In this document: positions 1 through 9,832 of the stretch, one piece after another | How positions within the stretch are numbered: position 1 is the first letter of the stretch | Layout: the number at the start of each line of letters is the position of its first letter | Assembly: GCA_964019335.1 (NCBI GenBank) | Contig: OZ025750.1 | Span: 124,001-188,000, forward strand | Origin: Diplonema japonicum | Taxonomy: Eukaryota > Euglenozoa > Diplonemea > Diplonemida > Diplonemidae | Direction: 5' to 3' | DNA: 64,000 nt | Position numbers and translations under genes: made by a program | The notes under the pieces: model-generated | Told to the model about the DNA's origin: nothing | What the model saw: only the letters and a program-made list of their open reading frames with translations | The model's database searches: none

Positions 1-13
1 TTCTTTCTTTTTT

Positions 14-91
14 TGGAGAAGGTTTTTGTAAACTCGAAACACGTGGCCAACGTTCCCCTTTTGTTTAGACAAGTCGAAAACTCGTTCTTGC
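14..91 (-). repeat. Dispersed repeat G, copy 1 (minus strand)
   Basis: The reverse complement reads GCAAGAACGAG, then an AAAAGGGGAACGTTGG block, then GTGTTTCG and a CTTCTCC end. The same order of blocks occurs on the + strand at 31275-31374 and 42091-42190 and, more diverged, at 42295-42375. The copy starts beside a poly-A/poly-T run like the others. It is probably a small retroposon; no coding capacity is seen. Confidence 0.7.
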
Positions 92-140
92 AAAAAAAAA
101 AAAAAAAAAAACTCTTTTCAACAATGGATAATAACTATTT

Positions 141-325
141 ATTTAGTGAAAATAAGATCGTATGATTTTCACGCGTGGTGGCAGTGGTTTAACGAGTGGG
201 TAGATGACTTTACGAGCGAAGCGAGTGCAGTCATGAATGTCTACTTCACGAGCGAAGCGAGTGAAGTAACATCAACGAGTTAAACATGCCACCACAAGTG
301 AAAATCGGATCTATTTTCACTGAAT
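141..325. mobile_element. Foldback MITE of about 185 bp
   Basis: The two ends are imperfect inverted repeats of about 50 bp. The left end starts ATTTAGTGAAAAT, and the right end, reverse complemented, starts ATTCAGTGAAAAT. Both continue with GATTTTCAC and GTGGTGGCA. Inside are two smaller palindromic blocks built on CACGAGCGAAGCGAGTG. There is no ORF. The long terminal inverted repeat with a short centre is typical of a foldback MITE; which transposase moved it cannot be told. Confidence 0.7.
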
Positions 326-337
326 CCGTAGGGTGGT

Positions 338-377
338 CCTCGAGTGGGATTTGCCCTTAAACATCGCCTTTAACGTC
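338..377 (+). repeat. LINE-like 3' terminal fragment
   Basis: The string CCTCGAGTGGGATTTGCCC followed by TTAAACATCGCC recurs with few changes at 37610-37649, and its first half recurs at 51747-51765, where it is the 3' end of a truncated LINE. The piece is therefore best read as an isolated LINE terminus. Confidence 0.5.
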
Positions 378-594
378 AGTCAGATTTGAAAGGGTGGGGC
401 ATTACAGGTTACAAGTTACAAGTTAAAATTTTACTGGGGGTGCTTATGGTTGATATTGATTGTCAAGGCATATGTGTGGTGCGGGCTGTGTGTCCATGAG
501 TGCTGACAGGACCTCGGTCTGGACCTGTGGGGCTGCTGCCTGGGTTGCTGAGGTTGCCCCACTAGCAGCTGTCACCGCTGCTGGCTAGCCCACC

Positions 595-690
595 TCTCTC
601 CCCTTCTGTTGAGAGACGTAAAAAGTGAGATTCCCAGATTCGAACCGGGGTTTCCAAAACAAGGGGCCTGTGTGGTAACCACTTAGGTGA
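595..690 (-). other. tRNA-like sequence (degenerate tRNA or SINE head)
   Basis: On the minus strand there is an AAGTGGTTA block resembling a tRNA A box, then a perfect B-box core GGTTCGAATC inside a five-pair T arm (CCCGG/CTGGG), followed eight bases later by TTTTT, a Pol III-type terminator. A D stem cannot be formed and the acceptor strand does not pair with the expected 5' bases, so this is not an intact tRNA. It is more likely a pseudo-tRNA or the head of a tRNA-derived SINE. Confidence 0.4.
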
Positions 691-747
691 TTTCTTTTCC
701 GTGTTTGCGCCCCCAACCCCTGGCTGTGCAGTGAAAATAGGGCAAGC

Positions 748-773
748 GTGAATATAAAGTACTTTATATTCAC
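748..773. repeat. Perfect 26-bp palindrome
   Basis: GTGAATATAAAGT is followed directly by its exact reverse complement, with no spacer. It lies in a noncoding stretch (approximately 770-950) rich in GTGAAATA/TATTTCAC-type words. It may be the core of a foldback element or a cruciform site; no function can be assigned. Confidence 0.8.
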
Positions 774-1051
774 TCATAAAGTAATTTTCATTTCTGCCTG
801 TTTTCTTCCTAAAACAATGTCTGAAATCTGCAATGAAAATAAAGTGAAGCGTGAAATAATGTGAAATATTATATTCACTCCCACCCTTGAAAATCTGACT
901 GGAGTTAAATAAAAAAAAAAAACAAAAACAAAAACCAATACACATTATTCCTGACTCTCTCTTTATTGAGAATTAAGAAACTTCTTATTTACCCATTTCT
1001 TTTTTTGTGGTCGGGAAAAGTTCTCTCCAACCTGCTGGGACGCTAGTAGGA

Positions 1052-1129
1052 GCCATTGAAGGGTGCCTCTCGCCTGAAGAGGACAGCACCTGGAGGAGTC
1101 GCTAGATATGTCCGAACTAAGAGATACCT
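1052..1129 (+). repeat. Dispersed repeat I, copy 1
   Basis: The block GCCATTGAAGGGTGCCTCTC through AGATATGTCCGAA is repeated almost exactly at 9535-9612. In both places it is followed within about 70 bp by ATCATTTCAGATACC, so the unit is longer than the conserved core. No ORF is seen. Confidence 0.65.
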
Positions 1130-1257
1130 AGTACTGACCATACTTGTTCGCTTTTTTTTTTTTTTTTTCCCCCACTTGCAATATCATTTCAGATACCCCC
1201 TTCCCCTTTTTCTTGCATGTTAATTTGAATTTTTTTTTTTTTTTTTTTTTTTTTGGT

Positions 1258-1294
1258 GGGCCGTTGCTAACCACTTCGTTCCTATCATAGTGAT

Positions 1295-1295
<1 letters not shown>
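1258..1295 (+). repeat. LINE family 2 3' terminus
   Basis: GGGCCGTTGCTAACCACTTC and the following GTTCCTATCATAGTGA match the tails at 8088-8126, 11253-11290 and 39366-39408. At 8088 and 11253 the same tail follows the end of a LINE reading frame, which identifies it. A long T run follows directly, as in the other copies. Confidence 0.7.
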
Positions 1296-1326
<31 letters not shown>

Positions 1327-1417
1327 CCTTTGGCTCTCTCGCTTTTTCTCTTTTTTTTTTTTTTATTTACTTTCTTATTGACCTTTGGCTACCCAACCCT
1401 ACTCCCTTTTTTTTTTG

Positions 1418-1632
1418 GCGACCTGACACTCATAAGGAAAAAGGCAAGACAGCTGCATGGCCTGCTGGTGAGGCTGCAGGAGGGCTGGCAGGATAAGGAG
1501 GAAGGTCAGGGGAGAGCCATACCGGCGGAGCAACGGCGGAACCACGGTCTGAAGACCATAGGGGGGAGAAAGATCTTGGGCTCGGACAGAAGACCGCTGC
1601 ACGTCTCGGCGTTCCTTCCAGCTGGACGATAA
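1418..1632 (+). pseudogene. LINE ORF2 C-terminal fragment
   Basis: The open frame from about 1418 to the TAA at 1630-1632 encodes a segment with the order KKARQLHGLL, RAIPAEQ, KTIGGR, GSDRRPL. This parallels the C-terminus of the complete LINE ORF2 (KAGRMRYILG, NAFPAN, LRHLGG, YDRRPLFSS). It is a short 5'-truncated, diverged LINE end lying directly before the surface-protein gene at 1667, so that gene's immediate 5' flank is transposon-derived. Confidence 0.55.
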
Positions 1633-1666
1633 GAAAACAAAGGAATCACAACAGAAAAAGAATAAC

Positions 1667-4180
1667 ATGCACCGCAACCCACCCCTCTGTGTGGCCCACA
1701 TAACAATATTCCTGATAGCACAATATCTGCTAGGCAGCACAGCACAAACTGTGATAGGAAAGTACGCCGCCCAAGAGGCCATTCAGTACGCCCTCCACCC
1801 CGATGGCGACACCGTGTACATAGCTGATGGCTACAACGGAGTCAAAATCGTGGATGTGACCAACATCCCGAACTCTGTAAACCCAGACACAGCAACAAAA
1901 CTGCTCAACACAATATCGGGCATCGACGCGCAGGCCATTGCCTACGACAGCGATGCCTTGTACATTGTAGGCAGCGCTGCTGTTCTGTACAAGTATGACG
2001 TATCCACAAAGACAGCCCCTGTGAAGATGGGGGAATCCGCACCAGACCAGAAGGGTTTTGTAAAATCGGTAGCAATACTCCCGGGAGGTACCCGGGCCTA
2101 CACGTGTCATGACGGTGGTGTCTCTGAGTACGATGTGACAGGGGCTACACCGATGTTCATTTACAACCCTGTAAGCTTGCCTAAGTGTTACGACCTAACT
2201 GTTAATGTTTTACACCGCCGTTTGTTTGCTCTGGTGCGTGACCAGGTAGTCGAATATGTTGACATGTACCCCATAGGGCCTTCAGACGAACTGCAGGCTG
2301 TTGTTGCGTACAATGAGCTCTCCCGTGCTGGGGTCTCGCTGTCGGTTTCGTCGGACGGTGGTACGTGTTTCGTAACGTCAGGCGGGGACGCTTTTGTGAT
2401 GGTGCAGTGCAACGTAACAAATTCCCAGGGGAAGAAGGCAACCACAACGCATCAAGGCCTTGCCGGCATCGCACGCTTCGACCCTGGCGATCGTACCTTC
2501 GCAGCAACCAGCGACGGTAAGCTTGTTGTTTACGACATGACGCCTTCCTCGAATTCTATTGCCTACTCAAGCGAGCTTATGCTTGGCGGTGTTGGGCAGA
2601 AGGGTGTCGGCCTGCACGGTACCTACCTCTACATGTGCATGGGGTACTACGGGCTTGTTATTGTTGATGTTGCTGCCGCCATGCGGCTGCCTCCAACCCC
2701 TGCTCCTATGACATCTCCGCCCCCGACTGTGCCCCCGGACACGCCTTTTCCCGACACTTTAGCACCGCTGACCCCTTTCCCTGCGACGCCTGCACCCGAC
2801 ACACATCCACCGGTGACGCTAGCTCCGGATACCTTGCCTCCTTACACTTTGCCTCCTGACACGTTGTCTCCTGACACACTGGCGCCTTCGACAGGTGCTC
2901 CAGACACACCAGCGCCTTCCACTGTTTCACCGTTGCGGTTGATAGTCTCGGATGCCCCTCCAACCTTGCCTTCTGTCAACACTTCCTCGCCACAAAGCAC
3001 AACTCCAGACACACAGGCACCACAGACCGCAGCGCCGACAGCAGCTCCCGAGACAGACGCCCCAGCAGTGGTGAAGGAGGAGCAGATCAACAAGGCTGGA
3101 ACTGTGACTGTCATCATGTCCGTTGTGACTAGCGGTGCCACCGTAGGGGCAGCAACACGGTTGCTGCTTGTGAGCCAAGGGTGTCTCTTGAACGGGAAGC
3201 AGAAGCTGCCTTTCCCACTGCACCCCACACAGATGGAGGTGTGGGGGTCTGAAACCGCGGGAGTGGTGATCGGGAACTTCGCCATCATCGCCGGGTTCAC
3301 TGCCTTGTGCTTTGTGGTGCTGCAGGCGATGTACCGGTGGGGCCCTGCGGTGATACCGAAGCTGCTGGAAAACCTCGACACCCAAGGCCTTCTTCGCTTC
3401 CCCTCCGCACCTCTGCTCGGGTTCCAGTTTCTGTACCAAGGGACCACACTCGGGTCGACCCACCTTATTTTTTATCAACCACATCCAGGGGGCTTTCTTG
3501 TTGGGGCAGTGTCGATGTTTGTGTGCATCGCTGTTCCATTTTATGTGCTCCGCGTGATGACACGCGACGTCCCTAGCGAAGGTGTCTACGGCAATGAGCT
3601 AGACTGTGGGCAGATGCGCACTGTTGTCCTTGGCCCCGGTGAGTGGGTCTCCACATCCCCCATGAACCACTGGATACACAGGTACGGGTCGGTGGTGCGG
3701 ACCTACAGGCAGGAGGTGGCATGGTTCTCATTCATCGAGTTCTCGGCGAGTCTTGTGATATCGGGGATACAGGCGGTGGAGACAGACACGTACACAGGGT
3801 GCGGGCACAAGAAGGTCTTCACGGCTATCATCTTCTTCATAATGTTGGCTGTGGAGGCGGTGTTTTGGCCCCATGCAAGGCCAAGGGATAATGCGACGGA
3901 ATTCACGATGCTCGGGGTGCAAGGGGCAGCGATGCTCCTGATGTCAGTGGGGTACTATGAGGGGACGACTGTTCATTGGACTTTCGATGTGGCTTCGGAC
4001 CTTCTGATGGCGTCTGTGGTGGTGCTTCTTGTGAAGGTTGTGGTGGATCTGTGCAGCGAAGGGTACATCTTCTTCTCGGGGAGGCGGCAGGCTCTTCAAG
4101 ATGAAGAATTCTATCCCAGCATGCCCTGCTCCCTACTCAGCGTAGTGGACGAGAAAGGCTCCAAACGGGATGATAATTAA
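1667..4180 (+). CDS. Beta-propeller surface protein with Pro/Thr-rich stalk and multi-pass membrane region (family P, copy 1)
   Basis: The 837-residue protein starts with a probable signal peptide (about residues 1-26, ending near GSTAQ). Residues about 28-335 carry repeated blades of the type YVADGYNGVKIVDV and YGLVIVDV, resembling LVIVD-repeat propellers. Residues about 343-465 form a degenerate PDTxAP stalk likely to be extracellular and O-glycosylated. Residues about 490-810 hold roughly seven hydrophobic segments (for example VVIGNFAIIAGFTALCFVVL, VFTAIIFFIMLAVEAVF), then a short cytosolic tail. It is probably a plasma-membrane adhesion or sensing protein; ligand and signalling partner are unknown. 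The ATG at 1667 is chosen because it opens directly into the signal peptide. The membrane half is nearly identical in DNA to the copies at 4486 and 18546. No introns are needed. A general similarity of this layout to kinetoplastid multi-pass surface families is my recollection, not shown here. Confidence 0.85.
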   Translation: MHRNPPLCVAHITIFLIAQYLLGSTAQTVIGKYAAQEAIQYALHPDGDTVYIADGYNGVKIVDVTNIPNSVNPDTATKLLNTISGIDAQAIAYDSDALYIVGSAAVLYKYDVSTKTAPVKMGESAPDQKGFVKSVAILPGGTRAYTCHDGGVSEYDVTGATPMFIYNPVSLPKCYDLTVNVLHRRLFALVRDQVVEYVDMYPIGPSDELQAVVAYNELSRAGVSLSVSSDGGTCFVTSGGDAFVMVQCNVTNSQGKKATTTHQGLAGIARFDPGDRTFAATSDGKLVVYDMTPSSNSIAYSSELMLGGVGQKGVGLHGTYLYMCMGYYGLVIVDVAAAMRLPPTPAPMTSPPPTVPPDTPFPDTLAPLTPFPATPAPDTHPPVTLAPDTLPPYTLPPDTLSPDTLAPSTGAPDTPAPSTVSPLRLIVSDAPPTLPSVNTSSPQSTTPDTQAPQTAAPTAAPETDAPAVVKEEQINKAGTVTVIMSVVTSGATVGAATRLLLVSQGCLLNGKQKLPFPLHPTQMEVWGSETAGVVIGNFAIIAGFTALCFVVLQAMYRWGPAVIPKLLENLDTQGLLRFPSAPLLGFQFLYQGTTLGSTHLIFYQPHPGGFLVGAVSMFVCIAVPFYVLRVMTRDVPSEGVYGNELDCGQMRTVVLGPGEWVSTSPMNHWIHRYGSVVRTYRQEVAWFSFIEFSASLVISGIQAVETDTYTGCGHKKVFTAIIFFIMLAVEAVFWPHARPRDNATEFTMLGVQGAAMLLMSVGYYEGTTVHWTFDVASDLLMASVVVLLVKVVVDLCSEGYIFFSGRRQALQDEEFYPSMPCSLLSVVDEKGSKRDDN

Positions 4181-4381
4181 TTTGTGTTTTTTTTCCCGTC
4201 CTGCGTCAAATGAAGTGTGTTTTTTATCAAAAACACAAAAAAAGAAAAAGAAAATAAAAACAATGAAAAAACAAAAAAGAAAAAAAAAAGAAAACGTGGT
4301 TCTTCTTTCCTTTACGTGTACACCAAGATATACTTTTTCCGTTTTTTGCTTTTCTTTCTTCGACCCTTTAAAAAAAAAAGG

Positions 4382-4413
<32 letters not shown>

Positions 4414-4485
4414 AAGGATCCCCCGGGAGGGGGGGTGGGGGGGCCCGAAATAAAAAAGAAAGAAAAGAAAAAAAAAGAAGATAAA
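4181..4485. other. Intergenic spacer between two family P genes
   Basis: The 305-bp spacer contains only A-rich, T-rich and G-rich runs, with A23 near 4393 and a G-rich patch before the next ATG. No separate gene, repeat copy or clear promoter is visible. The short distance and shared strand fit head-to-tail tandem genes. Confidence 0.6.
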
Positions 4486-7052
4486 ATGCGGCTCCTCGAC
4501 AAAACACTGAAGTGCTGTCTTCTCGTGGCTACTATACTGCATTACAGCGGGTCGCAGAAGGTGGTGGGGAGATACGCCGGAGGGCAGGCTGTGGGGTTTG
4601 CAGTGCACCAAAGTAACGATTATGTTTTCATAGCTGATGGAAACTTTGGAGTAGCGATAGTAAGGCAAACGGGTTTACCAAACCCAGCAAGCCCCGGATC
4701 GGCCATGACTCTCACACAGAACATAGTTGGGATCCACGCAGCTTCGGTAGCTCTGGACGGGAACTCACTATACATTATCGGGTCCGCAGGAATTGTCTAC
4801 AAGTACGACGTTACAGTTAAATCAGCCCCCACATTAACAGGACAATCTGCAATGGACCCCAAAGGGTCTGCCACTGCCATAACACTTATTCCAGGTGTGA
4901 ACGTAGCTTATACTTGCCATGCTGACGGAGTTTCCGAATACGATATTTCCACTGCCACTCCAATTGTGAAGTCAACTGTCGTACCCTCAATGAAATGCAG
5001 CAACCTGCGCATTGATGCTGTCCAGAAGCGGCTGATCATTCTGGGCGAACGGTCGCTTAATAAATATGTTTATGTGTATTCCATTGATGTCAATGGAGCG
5101 CTGGTCGGGCCTTTCCTCTCTGAGAACCAGCTGGTTGATTCTAATTTTGCTGTCGATGCCACGGAGGACGGTGTGACGTGCTTTGTGGCAACGAGTGTGA
5201 GGTCACTGGTAGTGGTGCAGTGCGATACATCGAATAACGTTCAAACAATGGTGAACACTGCCTTCCCAGCACTCGCGGGAGTTGCGCGTCACGACCCCAG
5301 CAACCGTGTCTACTCCAGCACCTCAGATGGGAAGCTCATCTGGTACGAGATGCAGCCGCCCAGCTATATGACTATCAGCGTGGGTGAGATGTTGATTGGC
5401 GGGGTGGGGCAGCATGGGTTGGGCATCGTCGACGGGTACCTCTACATGTGCATGGGGAACTACGGGCTGGTTGTTGTTTCGGCTTTCCAGGACACACCTG
5501 CTCCAGACACACCTGCTCCAGACACACCTGCTCCTGACACACCTGCTCCTGACACACCTGCTCCAGACACACCTGCTCCAGACACACCTGCTCCAGACAC
5601 ACCTGCTCCTGACACACCTGCTCCTGACACACCTGCTCCAGACACACCTGCTCCCGATACACCTGCTCCCGATACACCTGCTCCCGATACACCTGCTCCT
5701 GATACACTGGTTCCTGATACACCAGCCCCAGATACACTTGCGCCAGCCACGCCCTTCCCTGCTACAGTGCCCCCTAACACGATCGCTCCTGATACCTTGG
5801 TTCCTGGCACACAAGCGCCCCAAACACTAGCTCCCAAAGTTGTGGCGCTTTCTTCTTCTCCTGCCACCTTTGCACCGCGGACAGCAACGCCGACAGCAGC
5901 CCCCGAGACAGACGCCCCAGCGGTGGTGAAGGAGGAGCAGATCAACACAGCAGGGTCGGTTGCGGCGGCTGCATCTGTAGTGGGGACAGCAGGGGCAGCA
6001 ACACGGTTGCTGCTTGTGAGCCAAGGGTGTCTCTTGAACGGGAAGCAGAAGCTCCCTCTCCCGCTGCACCCCACACAGATAGAGGTGTGGGGGTCTGAAA
6101 CCGCGGGAATGGTGATCGGGAACTTCGCCATCACCGCCGGGTTCACTGCCCTGTGCTTTGTGGTGCTGCGGGTGACCTCTCGATGTGGCCCTGCGGTGAT
6201 ACCGAAGCTGCTGGAAAACCTCGACACCCAAGGCCTTCTTCGCTTCCCCTCCGCACCTCTGTTCGTGTTCCAGCTTCTGTACCAAGGGACCACACTCGGG
6301 TCGATCCACCTCCTCGTGCAGCCACCTCATGTAGGGGGCTTCCTTGTTGGGGCGGTGTCGATGTGTGTGTGCATCGCTGTTCCACTTTCTGTGCTCCGTG
6401 TGATGACTTGCGACGTCCCTTGGGCAGGGGTGTACGTGAATGAAGTGAATTGCAAACAAGCAAAGGCCCTGTTCCTTGGCCCCGGTGAGTGGGTCTCAAC
6501 GACCCCCATGAACCATTGGATAAACAGGTACGGGTCGGTGGTGCGGACCTACAGGCAGGAGGCGGCATGGTTCTCCATCATCGAGTTCTCGGCGAGTCTT
6601 GCGATATCGGGGATACAGGCGGCGGAGACAGACACGTACACAGGGTGCGGGCACAAGAAGGTCTTCACGGCTATCATCTTCTTCGTGCTTCTGGCTGTGG
6701 AGGCGGTGGTGTGGCCATTTGCAAGGCCAAGGGATAATGTGTCTGAATTAATAATGCTCGGGGTGCAAGGGGCAGCGATGCTCCTGATGTCAGTGGGGTA
6801 CTATGAGGGGACGACTGTTCATTGGACTTTCGATGTGGCTTCGGACCTTCTGATGGCGTCTGTGGTGGTGCTTCTTGCAAAGGTTGCGATGGATCTGTGC
6901 AGCGAAGGGTACATCTTCTTCTCGGGGAGGCGGCAGGCTCTACAAAATGAAAGATTTTCTCGGCACCGGGCTTCTCTCCCAGGACCAGGTTTTCGGATGG
7001 AGCTCTACTGGCAGATGCTGGAAGAAACGAACACCCATAAGGTTGCGTTGTA

Positions 7053-7053
<1 letters not shown>
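4486..7053 (+). CDS. Beta-propeller surface protein with perfect DTPAP stalk (family P, copy 2)
   Basis: The 855-residue protein has the same order as its neighbour: signal peptide (MRLLDKTLKCCLLVATILHY), LVIVD-like propeller ending in YLYMCMGNYGLVVV, a stalk, then the multi-pass region beginning near CLLNGKQKLP. The stalk holds 14 uninterrupted DTPAP units (5491-5700) followed by looser copies. An upstream in-frame non-ATG extension through AAAGAA-rich DNA is ignored; the ATG at 4486 opens into a hydrophobic leader. The membrane half differs from copy 1 by scattered substitutions only, whereas the propellers are clearly divergent. The C-terminal tail after GRRQALQ is unrelated to that of copy 1. 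The role is inferred as a surface receptor or adhesin; no catalytic domain is seen. Confidence 0.85.
5491..5700 (+). repeat. 15-bp coding minisatellite, 14 units
   Basis: The unit GACACACCTGCTCCA encodes DTPAP. Fourteen units run without interruption; variation is almost only synonymous third positions (CCA/CCT/CCC, ACA/ACC, GAC/GAT). It forms the stalk of the family P protein and is a good candidate for copy-number variation by slippage. Confidence 0.95.

Positions 7054-7054
<1 letters not shown>

Positions 7055-7112
<58 letters not shown>
7055..7112. repeat. T58 homopolymer
   Basis: An uninterrupted run of 58 T begins two bases after the stop codon of the family P gene and abuts a MITE. 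It is the longest homopolymer in the window. Its exact length may be affected by sequencing error. Confidence 0.9.
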
Positions 7113-7114
<2 letters not shown>

Positions 7115-7545
7115 TTCACTCTTCGTCATTTTCTTCACTCACTAGGGGCCTCATTATTTAACGCGAAATGGCCATTATTTAACGCGAAACGGCCATTATT
7201 TAACGCGAAATCGCCATTATTTAACTAGTTAAATAATGAGATTTTGCAGTTAAATAATGGCCCTTCAGAGTGAAAAAATGGGTCTTGTCGTGGAAAAAAA
7301 TGCACCCAACCCCTTGAAAAATTTTTTTGGGGTGGGGGTATTTTGACTATTTTTGGCCATCTGAGGCCATTCCAGCCCTTAAAAGTGGGAATAAGTGCCT
7401 TACTTCCCCTTTAAATGCCACGGCGAAATAGCTACCCTGTATTACCTTAGGAAAATCCCCAAAAAGCTGACCTGCGTGAAAAAAAACAGCAGTGAAAGCA
7501 GTGAAGAGTGAGTGACTCAAATGACGAAGAGTGAAATAAAACGAC
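7109..7545. mobile_element. MITE with about 35-bp terminal inverted repeats
   Basis: The left end TTATTTCACTCTTCGTCATT recurs inverted at 7505-7541 (GACGAAGAGTGAAATAA), with further pairing of the ACTCACT words. Inside are three direct copies of CATTATTTAACGCGAAA (7150-7215) and a palindrome around AACTAGTT. A related AT-rich CATTATTTAAC word recurs at 7565-7580 and, inverted, near 7640-7655, so a second nested foldback may exist. There is no transposase. Confidence 0.65.
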
Positions 7546-7689
7546 TTACTTGCCGCCAAATGAGCCATTATTTAACACTCGTTACCCGTTTTTTTGCACT
7601 CGGGCCCTGCGGGCCCTCGTGCAAAAAATTCGGGAACTCGAGTTAAATAATGACTCATTATTTGTTGGCAATAAATAGTTATTTTTTTT

Positions 7690-8126
7690 CACGTCCGTGT
7701 CGGCGATCGAGCTGGCGATTGACTTCGAGTGCTACACGAAGAAGACGCTGGGGGTTAGCATCAACACGACGATTGATATCGACAAGAAGGCGGTGAGGAT
7801 CAAGCGGATCCTGGATACGCTGCAAGCGACATGGATGAGGGAGAAGAGGAGACGCGCTTTTCCGGCGCAGTCATGCAAGAACGTGAGATCACTACGATCC
7901 ATTGGCCGCGACCACGTCGTTGGCTTAGATAGAAGGGCCCTGTTTGCATCGGGGCTGACGGCGACCAAGCTGAAAGGACTGAGAGAAGATTACCGGAAAA
8001 AAAGGATTGGAAGATATAAACGACAGCTAGGCACTACGGTGGGTAGCAGGGAACGACCCCAAAAGGGGAGCATCATAAGGTAGGCACGGGCCGTTGCTAA
8101 CCACTTCGTTCCTATCATAGTGAATC
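7690..8126 (+). pseudogene. LINE family 2, 5'-truncated 3' fragment
   Basis: The frame from about 7697 to 8083 encodes IELAIDFECYTKKTLG...GLDRRALFASG...KGSIIR. This matches the C-terminus of the truncated LINE at 49-51.7 kb (AELALDFEETTGKSLG...KGSINR) and more loosely the complete LINE at 25858. It ends with the 3' UTR tail GGGCCGTTGCTAACCACTTC and then T7. Only the last about 130 codons survive, as expected of incomplete reverse transcription. Confidence 0.8.
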
Positions 8127-8959
8127 TTTTTTTGAAAGAACCAAGGTTTCTTGCCCCCCTTTTTTTTTTGTTTCCTTTCTTTCCCATTCGTTCGTTATTC
8201 CTATCATATTTCCTTTTTTTTTTGAAAAAGACTAACCCCCCCCCTCAAGGGTGCATGCAAAACACAGCGATTGGAAAGTCTTGCAAGTAGTTTCCCTTGA
8301 GAGAGACTGCCTTTGAACCAGGAAAAAAAGAACAGAATAAAATAAAATAAAGACATACATAAGAAGGAGGCTGGTGTTGGTTCTTTTCATTTTTCTTTTA
8401 TGGCGCGCGTAACATAACTTCGATAGTGGAGCTAGCACCGTACCTTGAACGACTCAGAAGAGTTGAAAGCCCACGGAAGGAGGAGAAACCGCCACTGAAG
8501 GGAGACACGGTCCTCTTTTACTATCAGCGGGCTCGCTTTTTTTTTTTTTAAAAAAAGAGTAGTGGGTAGCATTGTTGGGCTTATCCTTCTACAGGTTAAC
8601 CTCGGCTGTGCACAAACAAACAGATATTGGATGAGAACAAGGGTGCGTTCTCACAAGGGTGGTCCTCTTTTACTATCAGCGGGCTCTCTTTTTTTTTCTT
8701 CTTTTTTTCCTAGAGGAACAAATGCGCACGCATTGCATCCTCAACAACTCGCTAGTTGGTTTCACGCCCAAGCTGCTGATGAGATACTACGACGGGCCTA
8801 AGGCACTACCACGACAGAAGGGATCAAACACTAGATGAGTTGATTGTCGTTAGGCGATCCTGTCACATACTGCAGGTTCCCTTCAAAGACATCTTTTTTT
8901 TTTTTTTCGGGCTTACAAACCTCCGCACAAACAACGGGCCAGTTCCTCCTTTTTGTTCT

Positions 8960-9004
<45 letters not shown>

Positions 9005-9534
9005 ATGAACGAGAAAAACAATATATTGATCGTGAATTGTTTGTGCTAAAAAGAGTAGTGGGTAGCATTGTTGGGCTTATCCTTCTACAGGTTAACCCCC
9101 GGCTGTGCACAAACAACAATCAACCTGCTCTTTTTTCTTCTTGCGGTGAGGCCTCTCAGGTAGCTGCAACCCCAAGTCACAACGATATTTCTTTATTTTT
9201 TTTGTGGGGGGGGGAATTCAGTGAGGAGTGTGACTTCCTTACCCGAACGTACAGTATCAAAGTAATATGTTCTTAAGAGAAAATCTTTTTGGAGGAATGT
9301 CAATTTTTTCTTTTTTTTTCGGACGACCCCCCCCCCAAAAAAAAGAAAAGCGCCGAGAAAGAAATTAAAATCTTGTGCAAGACATAGCACGCGTTAAAAC
9401 GCAAGCATAACGTTATCAGAGGATTGATATTAAAAAAAAAAAAACCTTTTTTTAATCTTTTTTTTTTTTTTTCCCCCGCAGGAACCACTAAGGACCTGGC
9501 TCTTCCATAGCCTTGTCCGCAGAGCGAATGCGGT
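8127..9534. other. Repeat-rich noncoding stretch
   Basis: No gene is visible. It holds two copies of a unit beginning AGTAGTGGGTAGCATTGTTG (8559-8616 and 9053-9113), each ending TGTGCACAAACAA, and one copy of repeat J (8816-8893), whose second copy is at 12841-12917. A third related piece, ending GGGCCAGTTCCTCC, lies at 8908-8950 and resembles repeat G ends near 31550 and 42370. Long T runs separate the pieces. Confidence 0.6.
8816..8893 (+). repeat. Dispersed repeat J, copy 1
   Basis: AGAAGGGATCAAACAC followed by TGTCACATACTGCAGG and CCCTTCAAAGACA matches 12841-12917 with small changes. Both copies end at a long T run, the same arrangement as the LINE tails in this window, which suggests a retroposed unit. 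Confidence 0.65.
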
Positions 9535-9612
9535 GCCATTGAAGGGTGCCTCTCGCCTGATGAGGACAGCACCTGGAGGAGTTGCGAGATATGTCCGAAG
9601 CTGAGAGATACT
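9535..9612 (+). repeat. Dispersed repeat I, copy 2
   Basis: It is the near-identical partner of 1052-1129, differing at a handful of bases, and is likewise followed by ATCATTTCAGATACC at about 9627. Confidence 0.65.
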
Positions 9613-9832
9613 TTTCTAACTTAAAATCATTTCAGATACCTGCGCCTCTCGCCCGGAGTTTGCATTGACATCTCTTTTTTTTCTCAAGATAACCCTGTTT
9701 TGACGATTTGAGCCCATTCCAACCTTTAAAACCCAAAAATAACCTTTTTATTTGTTATTATTACGTGTACGCTGTCGACAAGGTCATATTTCTTACGGTA
9801 GTTCTTCTCCTCCCCCCCCCCCCCCCCCCCCC

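Noticed and set aside
595..690. Functional tRNA gene on the minus strand
   Set aside because: B box, T arm and terminator are good, but the D stem cannot form and the acceptor strands do not pair; kept only as a tRNA-like sequence.
1290..1496. Phenylalanine-rich small proteins from T runs (and many similar Lys- or Phe-rich frames, for example near 4200-4500, 22250-22900, 59700-62300)
   Set aside because: They are translations of homopolymers, with no conserved content.
5491..5700. CRISPR-like array
   Set aside because: The 15-bp units are contiguous, without spacers, in frame inside a gene of a eukaryote.
5460..6293. Long minus-strand open frame opposite the DTPAP repeat (Gly/Val/Ser-rich)
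   Set aside because: It is the mirror of a 15-bp coding repeat that leaves all frames open; the + strand frame has a signal peptide, domains and paralogues.
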